Part shown: piece by piece, positions 51,819-60,423 of the stretch
Numbering within the stretch: the stretch's first letter is position 1
How the letters are laid out: each line of letters begins with the position of its first letter
Source of the DNA: Mycolicibacterium sp. CH28
Lineage (GTDB): Bacteria; Actinomycetota; Actinomycetes; Mycobacteriales; Mycobacteriaceae
Direction: 5' to 3'
Assembly (NCBI RefSeq): GCF_004745805.1
Contig: NZ_SRLQ01000027.1
Span: 1-64,000 of the forward strand
DNA length: 64,000 bases
Notes under the pieces: model-generated
The model's input: only the letters and a program-made list of their open reading frames with translations
The model's database searches: none
Told to the model about the DNA's origin: nothing
Made by a program: the position numbers and the translations under genes

Positions 51819-53170
51819 TCGCTGGTTCCCTCCAAACGCAACACGCTGTTGACTTCCTGGACGACATCCAGGCCGCCCAGCGCGGCGACAGTTTCGGACA
51901 GTGCGGCGTCGGCGGCCCGGTGGGTCACCACGACGATGCGGGCGCCACAGGGCTGCCCGCCTTCGTCGACGATGCCCTCCTGTCGCACCTCGGCGATGCT
52001 GACCTCGCGATTGCCGAATTCCGCTGCAACCGAGGACAACACACCAGGACGGTCCTTGACCGTCATGCTCACATAGTATCGGGTCGGGATGATGCCGATG
52101 GGCGCGATCGGAAGCTGGGCGTACTTGGATTCGCGCGGCCCCCTGCCACCCTGCACCCGGTTACGGGCGGCCATCACCAGATCACCCATCACCGCCGACG
52201 CGGTCGGCTTTCCGCCGGCTCCCTGGCCGTAGAACATCAGCCGGCCGGCGGCTTCCGCTTCGACGACGACGGCATTGAATGCACCGCTGACCGTGGCAAG
52301 CGGATGACTCAACGGGACCAGAGCCGGATACACCCGAGCCGAAACCCGTTGTTGACCATCACTTCCGGTGATCCGCTCACAGATCGACAGCAGCTTGATC
52401 GTGCAGCCAAGCGCCTTGGCCGACTCGAAATCATCGGGGGTGATTTTGCTGATCCCCTCCCGGTAGACGTCATCGGCGGTGACCCGGGTGTGAAAGGCGA
52501 TAGAGGCGAGAATGGCGGCCTTGGCCGCGGCATCGAAGCCCTCGACATCGGCGGTTGGATCGGCCTCGGCGTATCCCAGCGCACTGGCGTCGGCCAGCGC
52601 GGAGGCGTAATCGGCTCCAGTGGAGGCCATCTCGGAGAGGATGTAGTTGGTCGTACCGTTGACGATCCCGGCGACCCGCAGCACGGTGTCACCGGCCAGA
52701 GACTGGGTGAGTGGCCGGATCACCGGGATGGCGCCCGCCACAGCCGCCTCGAAATACAGATCCACGTGGGCACGCTCGGCAGCCTGAGCCAACTCTCCGG
52801 TGTACTGGGAAAGCAACGCCTTGTTTGCGGTCACCACCGACTTGCCGCCCTCGAGGGCCGACAGGATGGCTTTGCGGGCAGGTTCCACCGGGCCCATGAG
52901 CTCGACGACGATATCGACGTCCTCCCGAGAGACCAGCTCTTCGGTGTTGTCGGTGAGCAATTCGACCGGCACGCCTCGATCATCGGCGACCCGCCGGACC
53001 GCGACGCCGCGCAACTCCAGCGGCGCACCGATGCGCGCCGCCAGGTCCGGTGCACTCTCCTCGATGATGCGCACCACTTCGCTACCGACGTTGCCCAATC
53101 CCAGTATCGCTACACCTATCGCTGATGTCGCCGGCTCCGCGGCTCCGACCGGCTTCTCGGGTGTACCCAT
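51815..53170 (-). CDS. hom: Homoserine dehydrogenase
   Basis: 451 residues. N-terminal NAD(P)-binding Rossmann motif [15 protein letters not shown], catalytic region [14 protein letters not shown], and a C-terminal ACT domain ([20 protein letters not shown], about residues 365-440) that normally senses threonine for feedback inhibition. It starts four bases after the lysA stop. Confidence 0.97.
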   Translation of the reverse strand: MGTPEKPVGAAEPATSAIGVAILGLGNVGSEVVRIIEESAPDLAARIGAPLELRGVAVRRVADDRGVPVELLTDNTEELVSREDVDIVVELMGPVEPARKAILSALEGGKSVVTANKALLSQYTGELAQAAERAHVDLYFEAAVAGAIPVIRPLTQSLAGDTVLRVAGIVNGTTNYILSEMASTGADYASALADASALGYAEADPTADVEGFDAAAKAAILASIAFHTRVTADDVYREGISKITPDDFESAKALGCTIKLLSICERITGSDGQQRVSARVYPALVPLSHPLATVSGAFNAVVVEAEAAGRLMFYGQGAGGKPTASAVMGDLVMAARNRVQGGRGPRESKYAQLPIAPIGIIPTRYYVSMTVKDRPGVLSSVAAEFGNREVSIAEVRQEGIVDEGGQPCGARIVVVTHRAADAALSETVAALGGLDVVQEVNSVLRLEGTSE

Positions 53171-53174
53171 TTAC

Positions 53175-54593
53175 CTACCTCACTTCCAAACTCAGCAGAT
53201 CGTCGATGGTCTCCCGGCGCAGCACGAGGCGAGCCCGCCCGTCACGCACGGCCACCACGGCGGGACGGCCGATCAGGTTGTACCGACTCGACATCGAATA
53301 GCAATAGGCACCGGTTGCAGCGACCGCCAATAGGTCACCGGGGTGTACATCATCCGGAACCCAAGCGTCGCGCACGACGATATCGCCACTCTCGCAATGC
53401 TTTCCGACCACTCGCGCCAATCTGGGCGTGGCGTCGCTGCTACGTGAAACCAGTCGCACGTCGTACTCCGCGCCATACAGTGACGTGCGGATGTTGTCGC
53501 TCATACCACCATCGACGCTGATGTAGCGCCGCGACGAACCCGAGCCGATCGCGACATCCTTGACGGTGCCGACTTCGTAGATGGTGACCGTACCCGGCCC
53601 GGCAATCGCGCGGCCTGGCTCGACGACCAACCGGGGCGCCGGCAGGCCGACGGCCGCCGACTCGTTGCGCACGATCGCGCCGAGCTTGGCGGCAAGATCC
53701 TGCACCGGCGGTGGATCGTCCTGCGGCAGATAGGAAATTCCCAGCCCTCCACCGAGATCCACGGTGGCGATCTGGGCGGTCTTGTCAACACCGAACTCGG
53801 CGACCACATCACGGAGCAGGCCGATGACCCGGTGCGCGGCCAGCTCGAAGCCCGCCACGTCGAAAATCTGCGACCCGATGTGACTGTGCAACCCGACGAG
53901 CCGGAGATGGTCGGTGGCGAACACCCGGCGTACGGCGTCCATCGCAGCGCCGCTGGCCAATGACAGGCCGAACTTCTGGTCCTCATGGGCGGTGGCGATG
54001 AACTCGTGTGTGTGCGCCTCGACACCCACGGTGATCCGGATAAGGACGTCCTGCACCACCCCGGCATCACCGGCGATGGTGTCGAGGCGTTCGATCTCGG
54101 TCATCGAATCCAGCACGATGTGGCCGACACCGACCTTGACCGCTGTGGTCAGTTCGACCGCGGACTTGTTGTTGCCATGGAAGGCGATTCGTTCGGCGGG
54201 AAACCCGGCATGCAGGGCGACGGCGAGTTCACCGCCGCTGGCGACGTCCAGGCATAGTCCCTCCTGATCGACCCAGCGCGCGATCTCGCTGCACAGGAAC
54301 GCCTTGGCCGCGTAGTGGACGTTTCGGCCGCCGCCGAAGGCGGTCGAAATCTCGCGGCAGCGGCTGCGGAAGTCGTCCTCATCGATGACGAACAACGGCG
54401 TGCCGTATTCGGCGGCCAGATCCGTGACCCGCACACCGGCGACGAGTACCTCGCCGTCGGTTCCACGAACGAGGTTGCGCGGCCAGACGTTCGGGGCCAA
54501 CGCCATGATTTCGGCGCCCGTCTGAGGCCTGGGGGGCGTGCCGCCATGATGAATCTCCTCGGCGTGCCGCGGGCCGGCGGGGTGAACGTTCAC
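53175..54593 (-). CDS. lysA: Diaminopimelate decarboxylase
   Basis: 472 residues from GTG 54593 in a GTGA overlap with the argS stop; longer frames look unlike the family. PLP Lys in [29 protein letters not shown], and the C-terminal [14 protein letters not shown] with catalytic Cys are present. It makes lysine from meso-diaminopimelate. Confidence 0.95.
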   Translation of the reverse strand: MNVHPAGPRHAEEIHHGGTPPRPQTGAEIMALAPNVWPRNLVRGTDGEVLVAGVRVTDLAAEYGTPLFVIDEDDFRSRCREISTAFGGGRNVHYAAKAFLCSEIARWVDQEGLCLDVASGGELAVALHAGFPAERIAFHGNNKSAVELTTAVKVGVGHIVLDSMTEIERLDTIAGDAGVVQDVLIRITVGVEAHTHEFIATAHEDQKFGLSLASGAAMDAVRRVFATDHLRLVGLHSHIGSQIFDVAGFELAAHRVIGLLRDVVAEFGVDKTAQIATVDLGGGLGISYLPQDDPPPVQDLAAKLGAIVRNESAAVGLPAPRLVVEPGRAIAGPGTVTIYEVGTVKDVAIGSGSSRRYISVDGGMSDNIRTSLYGAEYDVRLVSRSSDATPRLARVVGKHCESGDIVVRDAWVPDDVHPGDLLAVAATGAYCYSMSSRYNLIGRPAVVAVRDGRARLVLRRETIDDLLSLEVR

Positions 54594-56242
54594 ATCCGCT
54601 CCGGTGCCGACACCCCAAGGATGCCCAGACCGTTGGCGATCACCTGGCGGGTGGCAGCGCACAAGGCCAAGCGGGCCCGATGCAGATCATTGGGTTCCTC
54701 GTCTCCCTGCGGCAGCACTCGGCACGAGTCGTAGAAACGGTGGTAGTCGCCGGCCAGGTCCTCCAGGTAACGGCAGACCCGGTGCGGTTCCCGCAACGAT
54801 GCCGCTGCGTTGAGCACCCGGCCGAACTCGCCGATACTGCGGATCAGCGCGCCCTCTTTGTCGTGGGTGAGCAATTCGAGGTGCGCGGTGTCCGGGGATA
54901 GCCCAAGGTCGGCGGCGTTGCGCGCCAGCGCCGACAGCCGCGCGTGCGCGTATTGCACGTAGTAAACCGGGTTCTCGCTGGACGCCGACGACCACAACTG
55001 CAGGTCGATGTCGATCGGGGTGTCCACCGAGGAACGGGTCAGTGAGTAGCGTGCGGCGTCGACGCCGATGGCCTCGACCAGGTCGTCGAGCGTGATGACG
55101 GTGCCGGCCCGCTTGCTCATCCGCACCGGCTGGCCGTCGCGAACCAGGTTGACCATCTGGCCGATCAGAACCTCGACGGTGTCGGGGTCGTCGCCGAGGG
55201 CCGCCGCGGCGGCCTTGAGCCGGGCGATGTAGCCGTGGTGGTCGGCGCCGAGCATATAGATGCACAGGTCGAAGCCGCGCTGACGCTTGTCGAGGTAGTA
55301 GGCGAGATCACCCGCGATATAGGCCGGTTGACCGTCACTCTTGATGACGACCCGATCTTTGTCGTCGCCGAATTCCGTTGTGCGCAACCAGGTTGCGCCA
55401 TCTTTCTCATAGATATTGCCGGTCTGCCGCAGCTTGGCAATGGCCTGCTCGACTCGCCCGCTGGTGTGCATCGAGTCTTCGTGGGTGTAGACGTCGAAGT
55501 CAGTGCCGAACTCGTGCAGCGATTCCTTGATGTGGGTGAACATCAGGTCCACGCCGATAGAGCGGAAGGTCTCGCGCCGCTCGTCGCCCGTCATCGCGAG
55601 CGCTTCGGGCGCCTTGGCCAGCACCTGGTCGGCGATGTCGGCGATGTAGTCACCCGCGTAGCCATCCTCGGGGGCGGGTTCATTCTTGGCGGCGGCGATC
55701 AGGGAGTTCACGAACCGATCGATCTGAGCTCCGTGGTCGTTGAAGTAGTACTCGCGCACCACAACAGCACCCTGCGTACTCAGCAGCCGGCCAAGTGCAT
55801 CGCCGACAGCGGCCCAACGGGTACCGCCGATGTGGATAGGCCCGGTCGGATTGGCCGAGACGAACTCCAGATTGATGTTCTGCCCGTCGAGCACCGGCGA
55901 GTGACCGTAGGTCGATCCCGCGTGCAGCACGTTGCGGACGATGACGCCCTGGGCTGAGGCTTCGATACGCAAGTTCACGAAACCGGGGCCGGCGACCTCG
56001 GCGGCGGCGATCCCGTCGGCCTCGGCAAGGGCGACCGCGAGCCAGCCTGCCAGCTCGCGAGGGTTCGCGCCGACCTTCTTGCTGACCTGGAGGGCCAGGT
56101 TTGTCGCGTAATCGCCGTGTTCGGGGTTACGCGGACGCTCGACGGTGACAGTCGCGGGTAAGGCGGCAGGGTCGAGGTCGTGCTCGGCGAGCACCACGGC
56201 GGCGGTGCTCTTGAGCAGCTCGGCGAGGTCGGCGGGTGTCAC
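54590..56242 (-). CDS. argS: Arginyl-tRNA synthetase
   Basis: 550 residues. Class I synthetase with the HIGH-type motif [19 protein letters not shown] (about residue 130) and the KMSKS-type motif [12 protein letters not shown] (about residue 388). The N-terminal Add-1 domain and C-terminal DALR anticodon-binding domain are complete. It is the first gene of the lysine/threonine run, with a tRNA-Arg gene 130 bases upstream on the other strand. Confidence 0.97.
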   Translation of the reverse strand: MTPADLAELLKSTAAVVLAEHDLDPAALPATVTVERPRNPEHGDYATNLALQVSKKVGANPRELAGWLAVALAEADGIAAAEVAGPGFVNLRIEASAQGVIVRNVLHAGSTYGHSPVLDGQNINLEFVSANPTGPIHIGGTRWAAVGDALGRLLSTQGAVVVREYYFNDHGAQIDRFVNSLIAAAKNEPAPEDGYAGDYIADIADQVLAKAPEALAMTGDERRETFRSIGVDLMFTHIKESLHEFGTDFDVYTHEDSMHTSGRVEQAIAKLRQTGNIYEKDGATWLRTTEFGDDKDRVVIKSDGQPAYIAGDLAYYLDKRQRGFDLCIYMLGADHHGYIARLKAAAAALGDDPDTVEVLIGQMVNLVRDGQPVRMSKRAGTVITLDDLVEAIGVDAARYSLTRSSVDTPIDIDLQLWSSASSENPVYYVQYAHARLSALARNAADLGLSPDTAHLELLTHDKEGALIRSIGEFGRVLNAAASLREPHRVCRYLEDLAGDYHRFYDSCRVLPQGDEEPNDLHRARLALCAATRQVIANGLGILGVSAPERM

Positions 56243-56374
56243 GAGGGTCCATCCTATGGTCTGCCGTGGTCAGACCCCGAATCCACATCCCGGAACGGTC
56301 CGTCCAGGGCGGTAGCACGATCAGTTGCTGGGATGCGTTAGGCTATCGGAGCCCATTGGCGCAGCGGTACGTGC

Positions 56375-56447
56375 GCCCCCGTAGCTCAGGGGATAGAGCG
56401 TCTGCCTCCGGAGCAGAAGGCCGCAGGTTCGAATCCTGCCGGGGGCA
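56375..56447 (+). tRNA. argV: tRNA-Arg (anticodon CCG)
   Basis: Acceptor GCCCCCG/CGGGGGC, D arm GCTC-AGGGGATA-GAGC, anticodon stem TCTGC/GCAGA with loop CTCCGGA (anticodon CCG), T arm GCAGGTTCGAATCCTGC. CCA is not encoded. A copy of its 3' end lies at 56861-56874. Confidence 0.96.
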
Positions 56448-56450
56448 CAG
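56437..56450 (+). repeat. Direct repeat copy 1: tRNA-Arg 3' end (candidate att core)
   Basis: TGCCGGGGGCACAG spans the last eleven bases of tRNA-Arg and three flanking bases. It is repeated exactly 424 bases downstream, in the same orientation. Confidence 0.7.
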
Positions 56451-56473
56451 CGTGGTGAAGCGATATATCGGAT

Positions 56474-56505
56474 GGCCCTGGACCTGCGTAGGTCCGGGGC
56501 TTTTT
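56474..56505 (+). terminator. Intrinsic terminator after tRNA-Arg
   Basis: Stem GCCCTGGACCT/AGGTCCGGGGC with loop GCGT is followed by TTTTT. This is a canonical terminator about 27 bases beyond the tRNA. Confidence 0.88.
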
Positions 56506-56999
56506 CCGTTTCGGGCCGTTGGTAGTCCCTGGCGGGATCTGGCGGGATCGAGGGCGAGGTCGTGCAGCCGTTCTACGGTGGCGGCGTTGATGCCGGTAAT
56601 GCGGTGGCCTTGGGCCGATATCAGGGCCCCGGCTCGACGGTAGCGGCGGCGCGGGATTGTTCCCTGAGCCGCGACCCCTTCTCACAGATCGTGGGGTGCG
56701 GGGAGGCAGAGTTGATTCGACAGATGCCGAGGCTCGACAGTTCGGCTTCGAACGCGTTGCCGGTGGTCGGTGGTCGGTGAGTATGAAGTACGGGATACCG
56801 AGCCTTCAACACCAGCAGAAACTGACGACCGGCCCATTCCGCCGTTCCGAAACGCCACAGTGCCGGGGGCACAGTCTCTTTCCACAGGGCAGTGAAAGCC
56901 CACCCATCACTGCCTGATCCGGTTTCCTTGGCATGATGACGATCCGAACACCCCGGCAGGTGCTGCAAAGATTGACACTGGCAAATATGGGACGGAACG
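56506..56999. other. Gene-free accessory stretch between the att-like repeats and beyond
   Basis: About 490 bases without a supportable gene. Open frames on both strands (longest 115 codons, minus, 56621-56968) have no recognisable domain and no good start signals. It may be the decayed remnant of an integrated element. Confidence 0.45.
56861..56874 (+). repeat. Direct repeat copy 2: duplicated tRNA-Arg 3' end (candidate att)
   Basis: An exact 14-base match to 56437-56450. The match starts with the T of the tRNA T-stem end and continues three bases past the tRNA, as att duplications often do. Confidence 0.65.
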
Positions 57000-57029
57000 C
57001 TGTCGACTCAGCACCGTGTCGGGTACGGT
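57000..57029 (+). promoter_or_regulatory. Promoter of the first glycine-rich secreted protein gene
   Basis: CTGTC (57000-57004), 19-base spacer, GTCGGGTACGGTC with -10 TACGGT (57024-57029). The same arrangement, and the leader word CCAGCAAAGACACC (57035-57048), recur in front of the paralogue at 58796-58843. Confidence 0.55.
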
Positions 57030-57068
57030 CCTAACCAGCAAAGACACCTACGAAATTCGGGAAGGTCG

Positions 57069-58538
57069 ATGGGTCGGGTTCGAGCCAAAAGCAATGCGCT
57101 GCTCGGTGCGCTGGTCTCCGGCGCGCTGGCGACCGGGACGTTGAGTGGCACGCCCACCGCCAATGCGTCGTGCTTTTCCGCCTTCGGCCTGGGGAACGGC
57201 AACGGTTGCACGAGCAACCTGACGACGTTCGCGATCGGGATCGGCCCCGGTGCGGTGGCGAATGCTGGCAACGCCTTGTTCGGCGGTGCCATCGCGATCG
57301 GCACCAATGCCAACGTCCTTACCAATTTGAGCGTCTTCACCCTCGGGGCGGCCTTCGGCGACAATGCGACCGCGTCGACGCTGATGTCGGCCCTCGGCTG
57401 GAACATCCAGATGGGTCCCGGCACCGCAACAACACTCGGCGGCGTACTCAATCTTGTGCTGGGTATCTCCCCCGACGGCACCACACCGAACTCCACCGGC
57501 GCCATCGGCCTCGGCAACATCTCGGTGCAAATAGGACCCGGCGCCACGTCGACAATCGGAGGCTTCAACACCGCGTTGGGCCTGCCAGGTGGTACCGGCT
57601 ACCAGTCAACCGGCGCGGCCGGCGTGGGCAACCTGTCCCTGCAAATCGGGCCGGGCACAGTGACGACCGTTGGCCTGCTGAACCTTGCCTTCGGCCTCTC
57701 GCCCAACGGCGGCGGTCTGGCGTCGACTGCCGCGGGCGGTATCGGCGTATGGGCACTGAACATCCTCAGCGACGCCGGCCAGGTGTTGGTGCAAGGTGTA
57801 TTGAGTACCGCCGCGAATATCAGGGGCGCCAGCAGCGTAGTGACACAAGGCATTATGAGTGCTGCGCTGAACTTCATCGGAGATGGAAACGCCGTCTCGG
57901 TGACGGGCTCCTTCCCCGCCCCGTTGAGTCTCGCCGTGAACCTCTTCGGCATGGGCGATACCGTGACCGCCACCGGCGGCCCGCTCGCCATCGTGGGGTC
58001 GATACTCCAGAGGGCCGCGACCCTCATCCAGAACGGCCCCGGCATCACGCTTGGGACGCCCTTCTCACTGCCGACGGGCAACATTGGCGCACCCACGCCG
58101 CCGTCCTCGGCGGGCGCAGCCCACGATCGCAGGTCCACCACAGGCGCTGCCTCCGCTGACGACGGCGGCAACTCGGCAGCCCTGCCGGCCGCGGGCAACG
58201 ACAGCAACGCCCCGACTCCAGCAGTCCTGGGCGTCGGTCGCGCGAACACCCACGCTCCGGCAACCGGCACTGACACCGCTTCGGCCCCGCCGGCCGCGGA
58301 TATCGGCGGCATCGACGACAACGGCCCCTCGCCAACGACAACTGGTGGTGGCAGGCACGCCGCCGACCCGAGCGCATCCACTGGCGGCAGGCACGCCGCC
58401 AGCCCGAGTGCGTCCGGCGGTGGCAAGCACGCCGCCGCCCCGAGTGCGTCCGGCGGTGGCAAGCACGCCGCCGCCGACAGCGGCAACACGAATGCGAGCG
58501 CGGCGAGCTCCGGCGTAGGCAAGCACCGAAAGAACTAG
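57069..58538 (+). CDS. Secreted glycine-rich repeat protein, paralogue 1
   Basis: 489 residues, with GGGAAGG before ATG 57069. The signal peptide ends TANA, with cleavage likely before Ser34. Two cysteines (Cys35, Cys47) flank GLGNGNG and could form a disulfide. Residues 54-104 show AIGIGPGAVANAG, AIAIGTNAN and AAFGDNATAS, resembling beta-roll motifs of YadA-type heads. Three repeats of about 39 residues begin at QMGPG 114, QIGPG 154 and QIGPG 192. A region GVLSTAANIRGAS/GIMSAALNFIGDG follows. The tail (from about 340) is low complexity and ends with four 12-residue GG(R/K)HAA units and KHRKN. No known family recognised. Probably a surface or cell-wall-associated protein. Confidence 0.75.
   Translation: MGRVRAKSNALLGALVSGALATGTLSGTPTANASCFSAFGLGNGNGCTSNLTTFAIGIGPGAVANAGNALFGGAIAIGTNANVLTNLSVFTLGAAFGDNATASTLMSALGWNIQMGPGTATTLGGVLNLVLGISPDGTTPNSTGAIGLGNISVQIGPGATSTIGGFNTALGLPGGTGYQSTGAAGVGNLSLQIGPGTVTTVGLLNLAFGLSPNGGGLASTAAGGIGVWALNILSDAGQVLVQGVLSTAANIRGASSVVTQGIMSAALNFIGDGNAVSVTGSFPAPLSLAVNLFGMGDTVTATGGPLAIVGSILQRAATLIQNGPGITLGTPFSLPTGNIGAPTPPSSAGAAHDRRSTTGAASADDGGNSAALPAAGNDSNAPTPAVLGVGRANTHAPATGTDTASAPPAADIGGIDDNGPSPTTTGGGRHAADPSASTGGRHAASPSASGGGKHAAAPSASGGGKHAAADSGNTNASAASSGVGKHRKN
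58347..58478 (+). repeat. 36-bp tandem repeat in the C-terminal coding part of paralogue 1
   Basis: Units start at 58347, 58383, 58419 and 58455 (the last one partial). They encode GGRHAADPSAST, GGRHAASPSASG, GGKHAAAPSASG and GGKHAAADSG. His and Lys/Arg make the tail basic. Confidence 0.88.
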
Positions 58539-58795
58539 CGGGCACCGAAATGCAGATTTTCTTGCCTGCGACGAGGTGGGGTTCGTCAATGTCCAGCCCG
58601 GGGACTCTCGGCAAATTTTGAGTTCTCCGCCCCCGTCTGCGCGACGGGAATTCTCACCCGCGCCTGTGCTGGCCAGATTTCAGTCGGTCGTTTCGAAAAG
58701 GTGCGGGCAAGCACCGCGATTGCACACGGCGACAGAGTCAGTGGGACATTGGCTGGCGGCATACGCCGGTCCCGTGGAAATATGCTCGGGAAATG
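58539..58795 (+). other. Intergenic between the two secreted paralogues
   Basis: No gene supported. An open frame continuous with the second paralogue runs back to 58576, but it lacks similarity to the first paralogue and precedes the promoter. Confidence 0.5.
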
Positions 58796-58824
58796 CTGTC
58801 AGCCGGATCCGCGTCGGGTACGGT
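58796..58824 (+). promoter_or_regulatory. Promoter of the second glycine-rich secreted protein gene
   Basis: CTGTC (58796-58800), 18-base spacer, GCGTCGGGTACGGTC with -10 TACGGT (58819-58824), followed by CCAGCAAATACACC (58830-58843). It matches the promoter of paralogue 1. Confidence 0.55.
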
Positions 58825-58857
58825 CATTCCCAGCAAATACACCGAGGGTTACAGGAC

Positions 58858-59970
58858 ATGCCGATGGATCAGGTTCGCGCCAAGAGTGGCGTATTGCTGG
58901 GCGCATTAGTCTCCAGTGCGCTTGTGGTTGGGACGCTCGGCGAAGCCCCGGCCGCCAATGCCTCGTGCATTTCTGCATTTGGCATCGGCAACGGCGGAGG
59001 TTGCACGAGCAACCTGACCAGCATCGCGATCGGGATCGGCGACGGTGCGACCGCGGATGCCGGCACTGGATTGTTCGGCGGCGCTATTTCGTTCGGCGCA
59101 AACGCTGCCTCCGCGACTACGTTCAGCATCCTCAGCTTCGCGGTGGCGGTCGGCGACGGTGCACGGGCCTCGGCACTCCCCTCTTTGCTAAGCCTCGCAT
59201 GGCAATCCGGGCCGGGCAGCGCGGCAACGGCCGGTGCCTTCAATCTCGCGATCGGCGTTTTGACCGGTACCACCGGGACGCAATCAACCGGCACCGCCGG
59301 AGTCGGCAATATCGCCCTGCAGTCCGGGCCCGGCATCATGAACAACATCGGCAGCCTCAACCTCACCCTCGCCAGCGCCACCGGCGGCAACGGGACGAAA
59401 ACCACCAATGCGGGCGGATTCGGCAACGCGGTGCTCAACCTCGGCGAGGCCGGCACCGCGTGGACGCAGGGTTTCTTGAGCGTCGCGACGAATATTCTGG
59501 GCGCCAGTACCGTCACAGCGCAGGGCATCTTGAGCGTCGCCGTGAACTTCGTGGGCAACGGCAACGTGGTGTCAGCGCAAGGCCCCTTCCCCAACACCAC
59601 GTTGAGCTTGGCGTTCAATATGTTCGGCGACAACAACACGGTGACGGCCGGGTGGGGTCCGTTCGCCGTTGCGGGGGCGATCGCTCAGCAGCTGGAAACC
59701 ATCGTCAAATCCACCCCCGGCAACAACATCAGGGGACTTACCTCTGCCGGTGCCGCATCGGTCGCCAGCAGTAAGAAGGCTGCACCGGCGGCATCCGGAG
59801 CGGAAACGACCACTGCGGCGTCCTCGATCGCACGTGGCACCACCACCGCGGCAACCAGCCGCAGCATCAGCCGCAAAAGAACGTCCACTTCCAGCACATC
59901 CAGCATCAGCAAAACAAAAGCGGACTCCAGTGCCGGCGGCAAGGGAACGTCCAAAAGATCCAGGCAGTAG
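58858..59970 (+). CDS. Secreted glycine-rich repeat protein, paralogue 2
   Basis: 370 residues from ATG 58858 (a second ATG two codons later is also possible). Aligns with paralogue 1 from RAKSGVLLGALVSSAL through the body. The signal peptide ends ANA, before Ser36; the conserved pair Cys37/Cys49 flanks GIGNGGG. AIGIGDGATADAG and AVAVGDGARASA repeat the beta-roll-like motif. Two QSGPG repeats (116, 155) replace the three in paralogue 1, followed by GFLSVATNILGAS/GILSVAVNFVGNG. The tail from about 310 is Ser/Thr/Lys/Arg-rich and ends GKGTSKRSRQ, unlike the His-rich tail of paralogue 1. Function unknown. Confidence 0.75.
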   Translation: MPMDQVRAKSGVLLGALVSSALVVGTLGEAPAANASCISAFGIGNGGGCTSNLTSIAIGIGDGATADAGTGLFGGAISFGANAASATTFSILSFAVAVGDGARASALPSLLSLAWQSGPGSAATAGAFNLAIGVLTGTTGTQSTGTAGVGNIALQSGPGIMNNIGSLNLTLASATGGNGTKTTNAGGFGNAVLNLGEAGTAWTQGFLSVATNILGASTVTAQGILSVAVNFVGNGNVVSAQGPFPNTTLSLAFNMFGDNNTVTAGWGPFAVAGAIAQQLETIVKSTPGNNIRGLTSAGAASVASSKKAAPAASGAETTTAASSIARGTTTAATSRSISRKRTSTSSTSSISKTKADSSAGGKGTSKRSRQ

Positions 59971-60423
59971 CCGCAGCAACGATTCGGCCGGGTTCCGCCG
60001 CGCATCGCCCACCGTCAATGCGCGCTAGACACGGCGTCGAATGCCCGGCTTGTACCAGCTGTACCAACGCATTTGGCGTTCCACCCGACATTTTCCACAT
60101 CGTCTCGCTACTTTGCGGTCAGTCATCGCCCAGCATCGCTGGAACTCGGAAATTCACAGCAGCAACTCACTGGCCGGCACGACGGGCATCGCCCACGCCG
60201 GCTCTCTCACCGGCGACTCAGCGTCATCGAACCACAGCGGTACTGGCCCCAGTTTGGGCAGCAGCGGTCGCTCCACGTCGAAACACAACACCGGCAGCTC
60301 CAAGGTCGGCTCAGCCGGGTGAGGAAACTCGATGCCGTCGACCCCCCGCGACCGAGCCGGCAAGTTCGACAGGTGATGCCGCCGGCGGTAACGGCGGCAA
60401 CGGGGCGCCGTATCGGCGAGCGA
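59971..60423 (+). other. Intergenic, with a possible fragment of a third paralogue tail
   Basis: No intact gene. The plus-strand frame ending at 60322 reads SLTGDSASSNHSGTG, then SSGRSTSKHNTGSSKVGSAG before its stop. Its composition matches the low-complexity basic tails of the two upstream proteins, but no N-terminal part with the signal peptide or QxGPG repeats is present. Confidence 0.35.

Noticed and set aside
56621-56968. 115-codon minus-strand frame downstream of tRNA-Arg, considered as an integrase remnant
   Set aside because: None of the tyrosine-recombinase residues (R, HxxR, Y) are visible; no supportable coding sequence.
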